Positions 12,805 through 24,679 of a DNA stretch of 64,000 nt are shown here, one piece after another; position 1 is the first letter of the stretch; each line of letters starts with the position of its first letter. This DNA is from Euryodendron excelsum (Eukaryota > Streptophyta > Magnoliopsida > Ericales > Pentaphylacaceae): NCBI GenBank assembly GCA_033060915.1, contig CM065378.1, positions 53,575,001-53,639,000 on the forward strand. The letters run 5' to 3'. The translations under genes were made by a program, and so were the position numbers. Below the pieces are notes generated by a model that was not told where the DNA came from, searched no databases, and saw nothing but the letters and a program-made list of their open reading frames with translations.

Positions 12805-14226
12805 CCTTAGAAGAATGTACGTATTTTCAACAGGGAAGTGATCAAGCGAATAAAGGTAAAATCTTCGTTAATTAATTAGTTCCTTATGTCTAATGTTTCT
12901 AATTGAGTATCTTCTTTTCAAGAATTTTTGTGAGTGGGAATTCAAAACTACACTTGTAATGAATCATATTTATTTATTGTGATACACTGCAAACAAATTT
13001 CCAATATTTGAATAAACCTCATTTCTGTACAACTTCCTACCAATTATGAGTATGCACATTCTTTATATTAGTGAATTGGGTCTAACTTGAATGAGTTTGG
13101 AATCAAGTTTGTGCTAACCTCAACTAACCTAAACTTGATTTCCAATTACAATAATGAATAATATGATTAATAATCATGTCTATACCAACCAAGATACAAC
13201 TAGACATTATTATTGTTATATTTCCATTTTTAGGTTATAAACATGTATGCACGGATGATTTCCTGTAATATTTAGCTCTGTATTGTAATAAAATAAAGGT
13301 CTTGGTTTGGGTCTGGATTTGAAAGATATGCGTTAGAATCTAAATGCATGTACATAGATTTGAGTTGAAACTTGAATTCCATGAACCTAAAGAATACGAA
13401 CTGTGTTAATTTGGTAAAGTAACTGCCCAAAAACTTAAAAAAAAAAAAAGAAAAAAGAAAAAATAAAGAAAGAACATCTTTCACCTTTATGAAAGTATGT
13501 TAGGTTTGTCAAATTAATCTATCCTTTAAGTATTCTAGTGGTTTGCATAATAACCCATGTAAGAGCAAAGTATATAATATAACTACACGAAACCAATTGT
13601 AGATGTGTAGGCTAAGTTCTGCTTACTGGTTGATAAAAACTTAATTTTCTACACTATATAACAATTATACACCATATATATGTAGTCAAAAGATTGAATT
13701 ACATTTATTTATTTTTTGTAAAGTTCATAAACTACTCTTCAAATATAAAAGTTTGGTTCATAAAAACAAATTTTCTAATGTAAAAATTATGTATCTTAAA
13801 TATGTAGTGAAAAGATTGCATTTGATTTTTATTCTTTTGTTAATTTCATAAGCTACTGTTGAGATATAAAAGTTTGGTTAACATTAGATTTTGTTGTATG
13901 TTACAGGATTCAAATATCCAATTACAAGAAGCTGTGATCATAAAGCAAGCAATTTTCAGCTCACATGACATACGCATATTTTCCCATTTATAAAATAAAG
14001 AAGGTCCTTCTAAGAGGTTAAGAGTACTGAACAGGGGGATGAACATTCCATACATGATTCTTTTACTTTGTTGTAAACTGACAGCACCCCACCGACGTTT
14101 TTTGGAATTTTTTTTTACTATAGTCCCTTGTTTTAATATGTTTTCCAGTTTCTTAATGTTTACTTATTAATGGTTTTTTTTTAATGAAAAATGATGTTGA
14201 ATGTGTAATTAGAGGTTGTGCTGAAC

Positions 14227-14230
<4 letters not shown>
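12805..14230. other. downstream intergenic sequence
   Basis: This AT-rich DNA has no supported gene. Two similar blocks near 13693-13760 and 13802-13880 share ATGTAGT.AAAAGATTG and AAAAGTTTGGTT and look like an old local duplication. Confidence 0.5.

Positions 14231-14286
<56 letters not shown>
14231..14286 (+). repeat. (CT)28 microsatellite
   Basis: A pure CT dinucleotide repeat of 56 bases. Confidence 0.97.
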
Positions 14287-14289
<3 letters not shown>

Positions 14290-14299
14290 GGAGTTGTTG

Positions 14300-15471
14300 T
14301 GTCACGTCCCGTAACGCGGTATATATGAATTTAGGCTACATAACCGATAAGTAGTAAGGCTACCCAAGACCGTATTACATAAACCAGTTGAACATTTGTG
14401 CATAATCATTTAAGATGATACATAATTATAGAAGTAGAATTTTTATAATTTAAAACATTACTTGTGTCATATATGGCAGAGCTGTGCCTAATCCAAAATA
14501 TAAACATACATATGGACCTATTTGAGGCCGCCACGATTATATCATTTATAATATTACAAACATTAGGGTCCAACCCAAAAACATATAACATAACATAGGC
14601 CCGTGGGCCGTAACTCAAAATCCACATATGATCTCCTCCTAGGGCCTCCCAGATTGGTTACCTAAAAACATTTGAGAAAATATAAGCTAATACGTAGTGA
14701 ATAACATGATGCACGAGTATGAAAATACCATGAACTAGCTTTTATATCTAATGTATAAAACAATAGATAACATTTATGCATATAGAGCATAAACTTAAAA
14801 ACGTGAAAGCGTAGGCTTGAAATCACAGATAGCATAAGCATCATATTGAAATACTCTATCACTTCAATACATAATATCATAAAAGAGAGATGCGACATAT
14901 ATAGCTCGTCATAAGCATTTGAACATATCTTTATTCTTTGTTCTAAAATATAAGCATACTACAACTTGATATATGAGCTAGACTCCATAGTAACCCTCTT
15001 AGGTCATGCAAATGCTCTTTAGGCTAAGGGATGTCTCCCAATATGTCGATAGTTTATTTCACACCCCCTACCATAGGATTATCGGGTGAGTTTAAGGTCT
15101 TGTCACGAAAAGACTTCAAGTTGACATCATATATTGAGAATCTTGCATCTCTTTCGTGTAAATATTCTACTCCATGGGTTTTGATTCATAACATAAGCAC
15201 AGCTTTTATGCATTTCGAGGTATGACATTTATATTTGAATATAAACATTGATGCATTGAAAACATATAAAAAAATATTGCATGATACGATATTGAACTTA
15301 AAACATTTGAAAAAGTAATAGGGTTTTACTCATGGCATAGCGTTACTTACCTTTATCCTTGAAGATTGGGGCTAACAAGGATGCTCCCACATGTAGAACA
15401 CATAAAATGATCAACCACATTGACTCCATGCTGTAACTCAAAGAAAAGAGAAGTAAACTCGTAGAGGAGAG
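14300..15471 (+). mobile_element. LTR-like repeat fragment starting TGTCACGTCCCG
   Basis: TGTCACGTCCCG just after the CT repeat is a typical plant LTR start. A TTACCTTTATCCTTGAAG block near 15348 resembles TTACCTCTTTCATCTC near 23109 in the related fragment at 21773. No coding sequence is intact. The sequence probably continues at 20223-21190 beyond the solo-LTR candidate that interrupts it. The class is inferred from the terminus only. Confidence 0.4.
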
Positions 15472-15989
15472 TGTCGCGTCTCGATTTTTCGCACTCGAGA
15501 AAAATACACACAAGTAAAAAAAATATAGTACTTTCTTGTTAGAACTCATCCTCCTAAAAAAATGAGTGTGACTAGGTTTGAATTTGAAATTGATTTTGAA
15601 TAAGGGCTTTTTAGAAAAAGTTTGGAGTCGCTACTTAACTTGATTAAAGTAAGTTAGGTCACCTAAAACTAAGCACAATCTGAAGACTACACTTAGGGGT
15701 TTTAAAAAGGTTTTGACAACTTACTCAAGAGAGGGTTTTTAAGAAAATAGATTATTTGGCAACCTTTGGAAATATTTAAACCCTTTTTGAAAATAACTCC
15801 ATTTGGTCTTTGAAAATAGTGATTCTAGGTTCGGAGGTTGGTTACATATAAGGAAAACGTACTAAACTATCACCCTAGTCCGCCCTTACAGTACCTACAT
15901 GTCTATTCACCCTAAGTTCACTCATTCAAGATCTTTGATTAATAAATGTCCAATATTATCTACTTTAAAAAAGAACTTTTAAAGAGAAA

Positions 15990-17760
15990 CTTGACATGAT
16001 GTATGATATACAAGTGCAAAAATTTGATTTGATTTTGAAAGTAGATTTGAAAAGAACTTGATTTGATTTTGGAAATAGATTTGAAAGAAATTTGATTTGA
16101 TTTTGAAATGGATTTAAAAAGATAGATTTCATTTTTGAAAGAAGGTTTTAGAAATTAGAATTGGAGATATGAAAATAGATTTTGGAATTAGAAACTTGAA
16201 AAATGTTGCGAAATTGGAAGCTTGAAAAAAAGTTATAACCGCACCCATGAAGGTTGCCTACGTATCCTTTTTTGAGAATCAGGTCAGTCAAAGTTCGGAC
16301 AAGAGTCCGATTAAAAATAAACACTCTGAAATTTTGAGAAGATTTGATTCAAAAAGAGTTTGATTTGAACATAAAATAGAAGATTTGGAAATCGAAATTT
16401 GATTTGAAATTGATTTTGATTTGAAATTGAACTTAAGAATTTTGAAATTGATTTTGATTTGAAAATATTGAACTTTGAAGAAGACTTGGACTTGATTTGA
16501 AAAGATAGAGTTGAGTTTTGAAAATATTTTAACTTGGATTGAAGTTTGAAAACCATCCTAATTTTAGAAAAGAGTTGAAGAAAGGAGTTAAAGCTTTCTA
16601 ACTTTAAGGTTAGGGTTAAATTAGAGTTTAGGCATCCTAGGGTGTAGGTAATCTAAGGTTGGAACATGAACTTGAAATATGAAAGTTTGATCTAGATTTG
16701 AAAAGTTTGATTTGATTTTAAAAAACTTAGAATCAGAAAAGATGAGGTTTAAGAAAGGTTTGAAAGAATTTGATTTGATTTTAGGAACACTTGACTTGAA
16801 ATGATTTTCAAAGACTTGATTTGATTACTTGATTTGAATGAATTTAGAAAGTTAAAATTTAGGAAAGAGTAGATTTTAGAAAGCTTAAAATTAAGAAAGT
16901 TTCAAAATAGAAAAATTCCATTTTAGAAAAGTGCCAAATTAGGAAAGTGTCGATTTCAAGAAAGTTTCATTTTAGGAAAGTTTTGAATTTAGAAAGTTTG
17001 AAAATTTAGAAAGGTTGAAATATATAAAGATTAGAATTAAGAAATGTTTGAATTAAGAAATATTTGATTACTATTGCCTAAAGTAGAAGATTTGATTTTA
17101 TTTCCAAAAAGAGATAATTTGATTTTATTTTTAAAAAGGGATGATTTGATTTGGTTTCTAAAATTGAAGGATTTAATCTAGTTACCTAAGTTGAAAGAAT
17201 TGATTTGGTTTCCTAATTTGAAAGATTGGATTTGACATAAAATTGAAAAGATTGAATTTTGAAAATCTAGGATTTGGAAACCTATGATTTTGATGTAGAA
17301 AAAGAGATTTTAGAAATTTAGAATTTGATGTAAAAGATAATTTTTGAAAACTTTGATTTGAAGCAAAAGAGGAAATCATATATTTAGGAAAGAGAACTAG
17401 GGTTTCCTAACCATAAAATCTAGGGCTTGGCTTAAACTCCAAGAAAAAGAGTTTTTGGAAAGTAGACTTTTTGAAGAGAGTTTCTAGGAAAGAAATTTGA
17501 ACAGAGATTTTAGAAAGTAAATTTTTGAAGAGAACTTTTGGAAAGGAGTTTGAAAAGGGTTTTTAGAAAATAGATTTTTTAAGGGAGCTTTTAGGAAAGG
17601 AGTTTGGAAAGAGCTTTTTGAAAAATAGATTTTTAAAGAGAAGGTTTAAGAAAGAGTTTTGAAAAAGTGAATTTTTAAAGAGAGCTTTTATAAAATATTT
17701 TGAAAAGCAATTTTGGAAGAAGTTTGAATATGGATTTTTGAAATCTTTTGAATACCTCAC
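15990..17760. repeat. low-complexity GATTTGA/TTTTGAAA-rich block
   Basis: About 1.8 kb is built of variants of GATTTGATTTTGAAA and AAAGTTT, strongly purine-skewed on the + strand, with no fixed period. Any ORFs here are compositional artefacts. It lies inside the solo-LTR candidate. Confidence 0.8.
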
Positions 17761-19464
17761 TTTCCTAAAACGATTCTAACCATGAAGAGATTAGAACCAT
17801 TCTAAGTTGTTGGCTTTGAAAACAATATAGATTTGAAATATGAATCAATATAATCCCATTGAATATCACACTTTTCTAAAACAACCATTACCATAGAATG
17901 ACGAGAATCATCTTAAGATAGTGATTTTGATAAAAAACAAGTTAGGGTTTACACCTAAAATATGAACATTAATGGTCACAATGAATATAACACTTTTCTA
18001 AAACAACTCTAACTATGAATTGGCTAAAATCACTCGAGGAATGTGATTTGGAAAACAAGATTTTGAATGCGGGTTTGAAAGATGATTTTTATACAAGTTT
18101 TGAAACCCACTTTGAAAACAAGTTTTGAGTAGATGAATGAATATGAAATGCATAATACAAGTAGGGTCGTGAACATACAAGGTTTAGGCTTCACCACATA
18201 ATCAAGGGAGTCGAATTCACATAGTCTAAGGTTGAATTAGAAGAAAACCTCCAACACGGTAACTTTTAACTATCCTTCCTACACATGAATCGGGGATTCT
18301 CTTGTTTCAAGCATGTAAAAAAGGGAGGGAAGAAGATAGGGGATTAAAATAGAAGAAAACCCAAGTAGGTTAGGAGGAAGAAGAGAGAGGGGGGGTAGTA
18401 CGTAAACATAAAAAGAAAGCCTACCTTGTTTTCTTGCTTTATTTGCTTTACTTTGCTTGATCCTCAAGAGCTTCCAAGTTGGAGCACCTTGAGTTTTTAA
18501 TGGAGGTTTCGGAGGCTTGTGTTTAAGTGTATGAAGTGTGTATAAGTGTTAGGGTTAAGTGTATGGAGGCTAGGGTTTTAGAGAGACTTCGAGCTCTGTA
18601 ATTCGAAAAGTAGAGTTCTTGGACTGAGTTTGTCGACCCTTTTCACGCAGAGGAAGACTCTGTATTTATAAATAGAAGATTGACCTAACACCTGTTGCAG
18701 TGGCGCCAGCCACTTAGGAAACTTTTAAGGTCAGCAAGCAATGTATCTTTCAACCCTTGATACGTAAGGCAAAAGATTTGGGCTTCTGTATTAGTGACTA
18801 CCATGCAATTTTGGCTTGGCTTCACTAGGAGTGAATCTGAAAGGTCTGAGAATGTTATGGAATGCCGCGAATGGTCTAGAAGACCGAAAATGGGTAGAAA
18901 CCCTTGAAATAGTGTCCGGGAGGTAACGGACTTGAAAAGCACTGTCGGGATGGTTGACCAAGCTATTAGGAGAAAACGGTCAACTAGATCGGAAAACCAT
19001 TAGAATGAAATCAAAATGACTAACGAGAGGACTTAAAGGTTGAAGACACTATCTAGAGTGTTTCGAGGGATTGCCGGTTTGATACTTAGAGCCGATGTGG
19101 TTGGAGAAAATGACCAGCCTACTAAGGGCAAAACGGTTATTTTGCACCGGATTTGCCAAAATAGACTCAGAATAATCCGAAAAGGTGTTGGAAGGTCGAG
19201 AATACTATTAGAAGCACTCTCGAGAGGTTACCGGTTTGATACCCAGAGTCAGTATGGTTCCCGGAAGCGCTCGGATGCCTAGGGGTAAAATAGTCATTTT
19301 GATCGAATGGTTTCGGAATTGGTCCGGAACCAACTGGAAGGCACTTGAATTTGCCAAATCGTCTTTGGGATGATCTTGGAAGGGTGGACTTACCACTTTG
19401 AGGACTTAGGTATTTTCTCGAGAAGCGTGCTGAAAAAGCCCCACTTTGAGGACTTACCACTTTT

Positions 19465-19669
19465 GAGTGTTTCCGCCACTCTGACGGTCTGTGACGAGTT
19501 GGTTTCCAAAGGTACCTCGTCATTTGGTAAATGTGTCACGGCCAAGAGGCGAGTTCGGTCCTGTGATATAGGGGTTTGTTGGTAATTCCCAATGTCAACA
19601 TGTTTGCGAGTGTTTCTGCGACTTTGACGGTTGCAATATTTGCAAGTGTTTCCGCCACTTTGACGGTTC
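19465..19669 (+). repeat. three spaced copies of a 25-bp motif
   Basis: GAGTGTTTCCGCCACT.TGACGGT occurs at 19465, 19608 (two changes) and 19643. A separate motif, ATCAACTTTCTCGAAAGA, occurs near 19731 and again near 19920. Both lie in the 3' part of the solo-LTR candidate. Confidence 0.7.
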
Positions 19670-20222
19670 ACATTCATTCCAGAGACTATCTGATCTCGGG
19701 AAGTTGCTATGCGGACTTATCGTCTGAGGAATCAACTTTCTCGAAAGATATGTCGGATAACGAACATTCTTCATTGGCAAGCTAGCAAGCACCAAAGGTG
19801 GACCGTTCTACCATCTCGGGGACTTGGGTTCCGTCCCGGTCGACGGGTTTGAAGGAACTTACCATTCTGAAGAGTTTTCTCTAAAAACATACCAAACTGA
19901 ATGGTCTTACCACCTAATGGATCAACTTTCTCGAAAGACCTGCTGGATTTGATCTGGATTGGAATTGGACTTGAAATTGGATTTGAGATTGAAATGGAGA
20001 TTTACCGTCTCTAAGAAAAAGTGTCAACTGGAATAGGATCGAGCGATGCCACAAAGGCATTTTGGTCATTTTGCCTCTGTTGGGCCTAACAACTCCACGA
20101 AACGATTGATTGATTGAATTGAGTCTAGAAAGTTGGATTTGTCTTGAATGTGTCTATTTCAATTTAAATGTGAGTCCGGTCGGACCAGAGATTGCCGACC
20201 AGGTAAAAATGGGGTGTTTACA

Positions 20223-21190
20223 GAGGGGTGTTGAAGTGTTAAAATCAAAGGATAAAAGGGTTGAAACAATTAGTGAGAAGTGTAGACACTGTTGACAAAA
20301 GGGGTTAACTCATGGAGTTAAGGGGTAAACTATTTTCTGAGAAAAATGAAACTTTGAACTTTCTGGATAAAAGGGTCAACTCTTGAGCTAAAACAGTAAA
20401 CTCTGAGCAATCTGGACGGATGCGTCGACCTCTAAGGAAAAGAGGTCGACCCTTGAGTTGAAACAGTGAAACTGTGAGCAATATGGACGGATGTGTCGAC
20501 CCTTGAGGCAAAGGGGTTGACCCTTGTGTAGAAAGAAATCATTATGAACTCTCTGGACGGATGTATCGACCTCTGAGGCAAAGGGGTCGACTCCTTTTTC
20601 TGGAAAAATGAAAACCTAAATTTTAAACTCGAAAATCTCCAAATCTCACTCAAACCAAAACTAAACTTCATCAAACATTTCCCAAACTCCTTAAATGCTT
20701 CTATGGTACAAAGATTAACCCAAGAAGGCCACAATAACTCAAAATGCAGCAAAATAAACAAGCCAATAGAAGAGATCTAGGATTTGAAATCTCAAATCCA
20801 ACATGTACAAATTTGGAGGTTTTCAACCCCAACTCCCAATCCATCTACATACGCTTACAAGCCCTCAAAACCTAACCAAATTGGACTCAAAAGAGTCTCC
20901 AAACACAACAACACATATGTATTTATACGTACAAGAGGTTAGTGTTCATACTTTTCTTTTAAGTTTTCTCAAGCTTCAACAATGGCTTCTTCTAGCTTGG
21001 ATAGAGCTCCTCCAACCTTCTTCCTCCTCTTCTCCCTCTCTTCAATTACTCTTCTTCTCTCCTTCCTTCTTCTTCTTCTTCTTCTTCTCGGTAGGTAAGT
21101 GTGTGTGTGTGTGTGCGCGCGCGCGTGAGTGTAGGTGTGGGTAATTGGAAGACCTCTACAGGAATTAATCCCATGTGTGTCACACATAAA
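20223..21190 (+). mobile_element. probable continuation of the TGTCACG LTR-like element
   Basis: It follows the solo-LTR candidate directly and carries a 70-bp tandem array, a TATTTATAC box near 20920, a (CTT)n tract and a GT/GC alternating tract at 21098-21125. There is no coding sequence. The link to 14300-15471 is an inference from the nested layout. Confidence 0.3.
20340..20600 (+). repeat. 70-bp tandem array with GTCGACC cores
   Basis: TCTGGACGGATG followed by TCGACC recurs at 20411, 20481 and 20551, an exact 70-base period. A degenerate copy lies near 20362. Each unit also carries a second GGTCGAC or GGTTGAC. The DNA is non-coding. Confidence 0.8.
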
Positions 21191-21772
21191 GCATATTTTA
21201 CAACATGGGCCTTAATTGGTCAATATTGACTCCAAAATAAAATAAGATAATACAATAATTAATAAATTCATATTTAATCAAATAATAGAGGTTTAGGACA
21301 TTACATGCTGCCTTAATGAAGGTTCAGGATATTCATCTTTAATCAAATAATAGATGTTCAAGATATTACATGCTACCTTAATGAAGGTTAAAGGACATTG
21401 GATAAAATTTGATGTTCTTTCAAGGCTACTCAATTCCATCCCTTTCTCTGTTTTAGGAGAGATCTCACAGCTCTTGGGTATGGTTTGCATTTATATATTC
21501 TGTATGAGGACGATGACCCACTTACGCCTACTTATACTAAAAAAAAAAAAGCTATTTCCAAATAGGCCCTATGTCTCTCACTCACTTGCCCACAAAAAAA
21601 GAAAAGAAAAGAGGTAATAGCCAAGTATTGAAGCATTGTTTTAAGAGTTCCATTTTGTTCTTTATGAAGTAAAAAGAAGCCTATAATTCACAATCAAAAG
21701 TTATTTATGAAATAAGAAGTTTGATTTTGATTTTAGATAATGATGCATTTGTTGGGTTAACTTGTGGATGCA
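21191..21772. other. intergenic, holds a short tandem repeat
   Basis: Apart from the 65-bp duplication at 21266-21389 and an A-run near 21540, nothing is recognisable. Confidence 0.6.
21266..21389 (+). repeat. 65-bp tandem duplication
   Basis: Two adjacent copies (21266-21330 and 21331-21389) share TTAATCAAATAATAGA and TTACATGCT.CCTTAATGAA with few changes. Confidence 0.9.
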
Positions 21773-23244
21773 TGTAACGACCCGGATTTTTCAGACCATT
21801 AAACAAGATGTCCTCAAAGATAACCCCAATTAACATTGTGTGTTCAAAGGTCCAATTCCACTTAATACCAAACTTATATTCTATAAATAACAATATTACT
21901 TCAACTAACTCCAAAATATGTCCTCATCTTTGTTTAACTTTCCAACATATAACTTTCAAATAATAAACCACTGTTCAAAGTACACATGATCTTTTCTTCG
22001 AACCAAATGAATGAGCTCAAAACTTGCACTTGGCATTCGTTTTGCCTCAACCTAAAAAATAAAATTAAACCAGGAAGTATGCAATACGATAGAAATACAA
22101 ATGCTCAATAAAGGACAATTAAAGTGAAGCTCGACAATTAGTCAAATTGGTTCAATTGATCAAGTAATCAGATTAATAAAATAGTAGTAAATCATTTCAA
22201 GTAATACGTATATCAATCATACCAATGTTTTAGTTATTCCAAGTCATTTCAATATTTCATTACAGCCTAAATACCTAGCCCTACTCAGTATCATGCAAAA
22301 CGCCACTCATGCTACGTAACAATGCCAAATTTCATAACTAATACCCTGAAGGGTCACTATTCCATAACCAATACCCCGTAAAGTCACCAATCCACAACCA
22401 TTTCCAATGATAGACTAATGAATATTTATTATGTTGAGAATATAGTCCTAAAACAGTTTCCTCAAACTCTAATAGTTTATAGGACATTAACACCAAAATC
22501 TCCTAAGTCCTCTAAATTGCCAATTCTGATCCAAGCCTGATAAACTAAACATAATTTTATGAGCTTATATCAAAAAATTTCAAAACTTATGGGATATAAA
22601 AATAGACATTTCAGGGAGTATCCATACCAAATTTCATATCTATTGAGTTGGTTTAACTGTTTCTTTTGTATTTTACAAAACAGAGCAGTGTTGCTGAAAT
22701 GAAGATTTAACGGCAGATAGTTCAACTTTTAGAGGTTGTTAACATAGGCAAATAATGGTCAATTGATCTCAAATTTGGTGCACATTTTCATCAACACCTT
22801 TAGTAGATACAGTAAAAATTTCATAAGGTTTTGAATATTCTAACTATATCGAATGTGTTTTCAAAATAAGAGTTGCAATATAGGGCATCAGAATTCAACA
22901 ATGACAATCCAATTTTAAAAACTCACTATAATTCAAAATTTTAATATTTTTGGGTTATAAAAAAAACCCAAATAACCATTATAACTCTAATTTCAAGTTT
23001 TCAAAGATTCATCTGAAACTAATATTTTAGCTAGACTAATTCTTCACAAAACCACAACCCTACAAATTTCTTTATGTCAGATTTTCTTAGCTGACTTTAA
23101 ACAAACTTACCTCTTTCATCTCAAATTGGAGAATGATCCATGACCTATGGTTAGAAGGACTCAAAAGTCTAGTTTTCAATATCAAAGTGAGAGGAGTGGA
23201 GCAAAGTGAGAGGAGCATGAGCACATCGAGAGGAGTAGAGTAGA
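21773..23244 (+). mobile_element. LTR-like repeat fragment starting TGTAACGACCCGG
   Basis: The TGTAACGACCCGG terminus is of the same kind as that at 14300. A TTACCTCTTTCATCTC block near 23109 matches the other fragment in relative position. No ORF is supported. The right part is cut by the copia element. The mirror terminus CGGGATGTTACA ends at 27925. Confidence 0.4.
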
Positions 23245-23515
23245 GTAGAGCCCATGAGCCTATGATGGGTAATCTAGTTTTGTCCACTTGGGTCAGAATA
23301 ACAGGTTAGGGGTTATGCGGTATGGTATGGGAATTTTAGAGATTTTGCCATTGTATCCTAAATTAGGGTTTCATTTAAATTCGTGTAACCCTAATTAGTT
23401 ATAACACTTTTATTCAGAAGTAATAAGAGAGAACTCCACTGTCGCTGAGAAAGTAGGTAGTCACACTGACTGTTGAACCTTTTTAAATTTGTGTATTCTG
23501 TGCTTGTTTATTGCA
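23245..23515 (+). repeat. 5' LTR of the copia element (5'-truncated)
   Basis: It aligns with 26210-26341 plus 26793-26946 of the 3' LTR, sharing GAGCCCATGAGCC.ATGAT, AGTAATAAGAGAGAACTC and GTGTATTCTGTGCTTG. It ends TTATTGCA. The first part of the LTR is missing or replaced by an AGTAG-rich stretch. Confidence 0.75.
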
Positions 23516-23582
23516 AATTTGTGTTCTTAGAAAATAGTGCAGGGTTTGGTTCAAGTCTGCTACGCATAAAACAAAGAGAATT

Positions 23583-24150
23583 CTAGACTACGTGCATTCA
23601 AATGTTTGGTGGCCAGTCAGAGTAGCTTCAATAGGTGGATCAGTTTACTTCTTGACTTTTATTAATGACTACCCCAAAAAAATGTTGGGTTTACTTCATA
23701 AAGAACAAGTTAAAAACTTTTCAAAGTTCAAATTATGGAAAGCTGAAGTGGAGAACCAGACTAGAAGACAGATTAAGTGTCTCAGAACAGATAATGGTAC
23801 TGAATACATAGAGACAACATTCTTGAAGTTCTGGGAGGAGCATGGTATTAAAAGACATTTCACAGTGAAGAAGGCATCATAACAAAACGAAGCGGTAGAA
23901 AAGATGAACAAGACTATTGCAGAAAGGGCGAGATGTCTAAGATTAAATGTTGGATTTTTTTAATAGTTTTGGGGTAGAAGCAGTTAACATGGCATGCCAC
24001 ATCATCAATAGATCACCAAGGGTAGTATTAGATGGAAAAGTAGCAGATAAAATATGCTTAGGTAAAGAAGTTGATTATTCTTTAATGAAAATATTTGGTT
24101 GTTTTGCTTATGTTCATTTTTTCAGTGATTAGAGGTTAAAGCTGAATCCA
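23583..24150 (+). pseudogene. copia integrase core, broken
   Basis: Two ORF pieces (23592-23882, 23947-24132) carry the integrase catalytic-core signatures: INDYPKK, CLRTDNGTEY and later HIINRSP and IFGCFAYVHF. A stop interrupts between them. Catalytic residues of the DDE core are visible in the first piece. The product cannot be made as one protein. Confidence 0.8.
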
Positions 24151-24679
24151 AAATCTAAGAAGTGTCTTTTTCTTAGGTACAAGAAAGGTGTAAAGGGATA
24201 TAAGCTTTGGGATCCAGAAACTAAGAAGATGGTAATCAGTAGAGATGTAGTATTTGATGAGTCAACCATGTTAAAGACACTGTAGAAAGATCAGAAATCT
24301 AAGCTAGAAGGCACCGACAATGATGAGCAAGTGATTCAGATGGAGATGGATAGTTCGGATATGGAGAATATTCAACAACATTAGAGTATAGCTACTGATA
24401 GACCCAAACGCAATACTAAACCACTAGTTAGGTATGATTTTAAGATTATGGTTTCTTATGCATTGATTACTAGTTGTGGGGATTCATCTACTTTTCAGGA
24501 TGCAGTTCAAAGCACAGAAAAGGGGTAGTTGGATGGAGGCCATGATGGAAGAGTTGGAGTCTTTGCATAAAAATAAAACCTAGGACTTGGTGGAACTTTT
24601 TAAGGAAGAGAAGGTAATTGGTTGCAAATGGGTATACAAAAAAAAAAAAAAAAATAAGCAATCTTTGAAAACGAAGGGA

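Larger units (their letters stand above)
15472..20222. mobile_element. very long solo-LTR candidate (Ty3/gypsy Tat/Ogre-like)
   Basis: The segment begins TGTCGCGTCTCGATTTTTCG and ends GGGGTGTTTACA, giving TG...CA termini. Flanks GAGAG (15467-15471) and GAGGG (20223-20227) match at four of five bases, as for a worn target duplication. Internal landmarks known from long plant gypsy LTRs are a GGAGTCGCTACTTAAC block near 15626 and, on the - strand, GGATACGTAGGCAACC near 16258. A palindromic TATTTATAAATA lies at 18663-18674. About 4.75 kb is large for an LTR but within the range known for Ogre/Tat elements. No primer-binding site follows either end, so I call it solo. Orientation is uncertain. 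Confidence 0.5.

Noticed and set aside
16311..17760. Several - strand ORFs rich in Phe/Ser/Lys/Asn
   Set aside because: They come from the GATTTGA low-complexity block; their composition follows the repeat.
18700..18715. TGGCGCC as a tRNA-Lys-type primer-binding site
   Set aside because: It is not next to any TG...CA LTR end and lies inside the long LTR candidate.
20803..21187. Ser/Leu/Phe-rich ORF (+) and Arg-rich ORF (-)
   Set aside because: They are produced by CTT and GT/GC simple repeats; there is no conserved domain.
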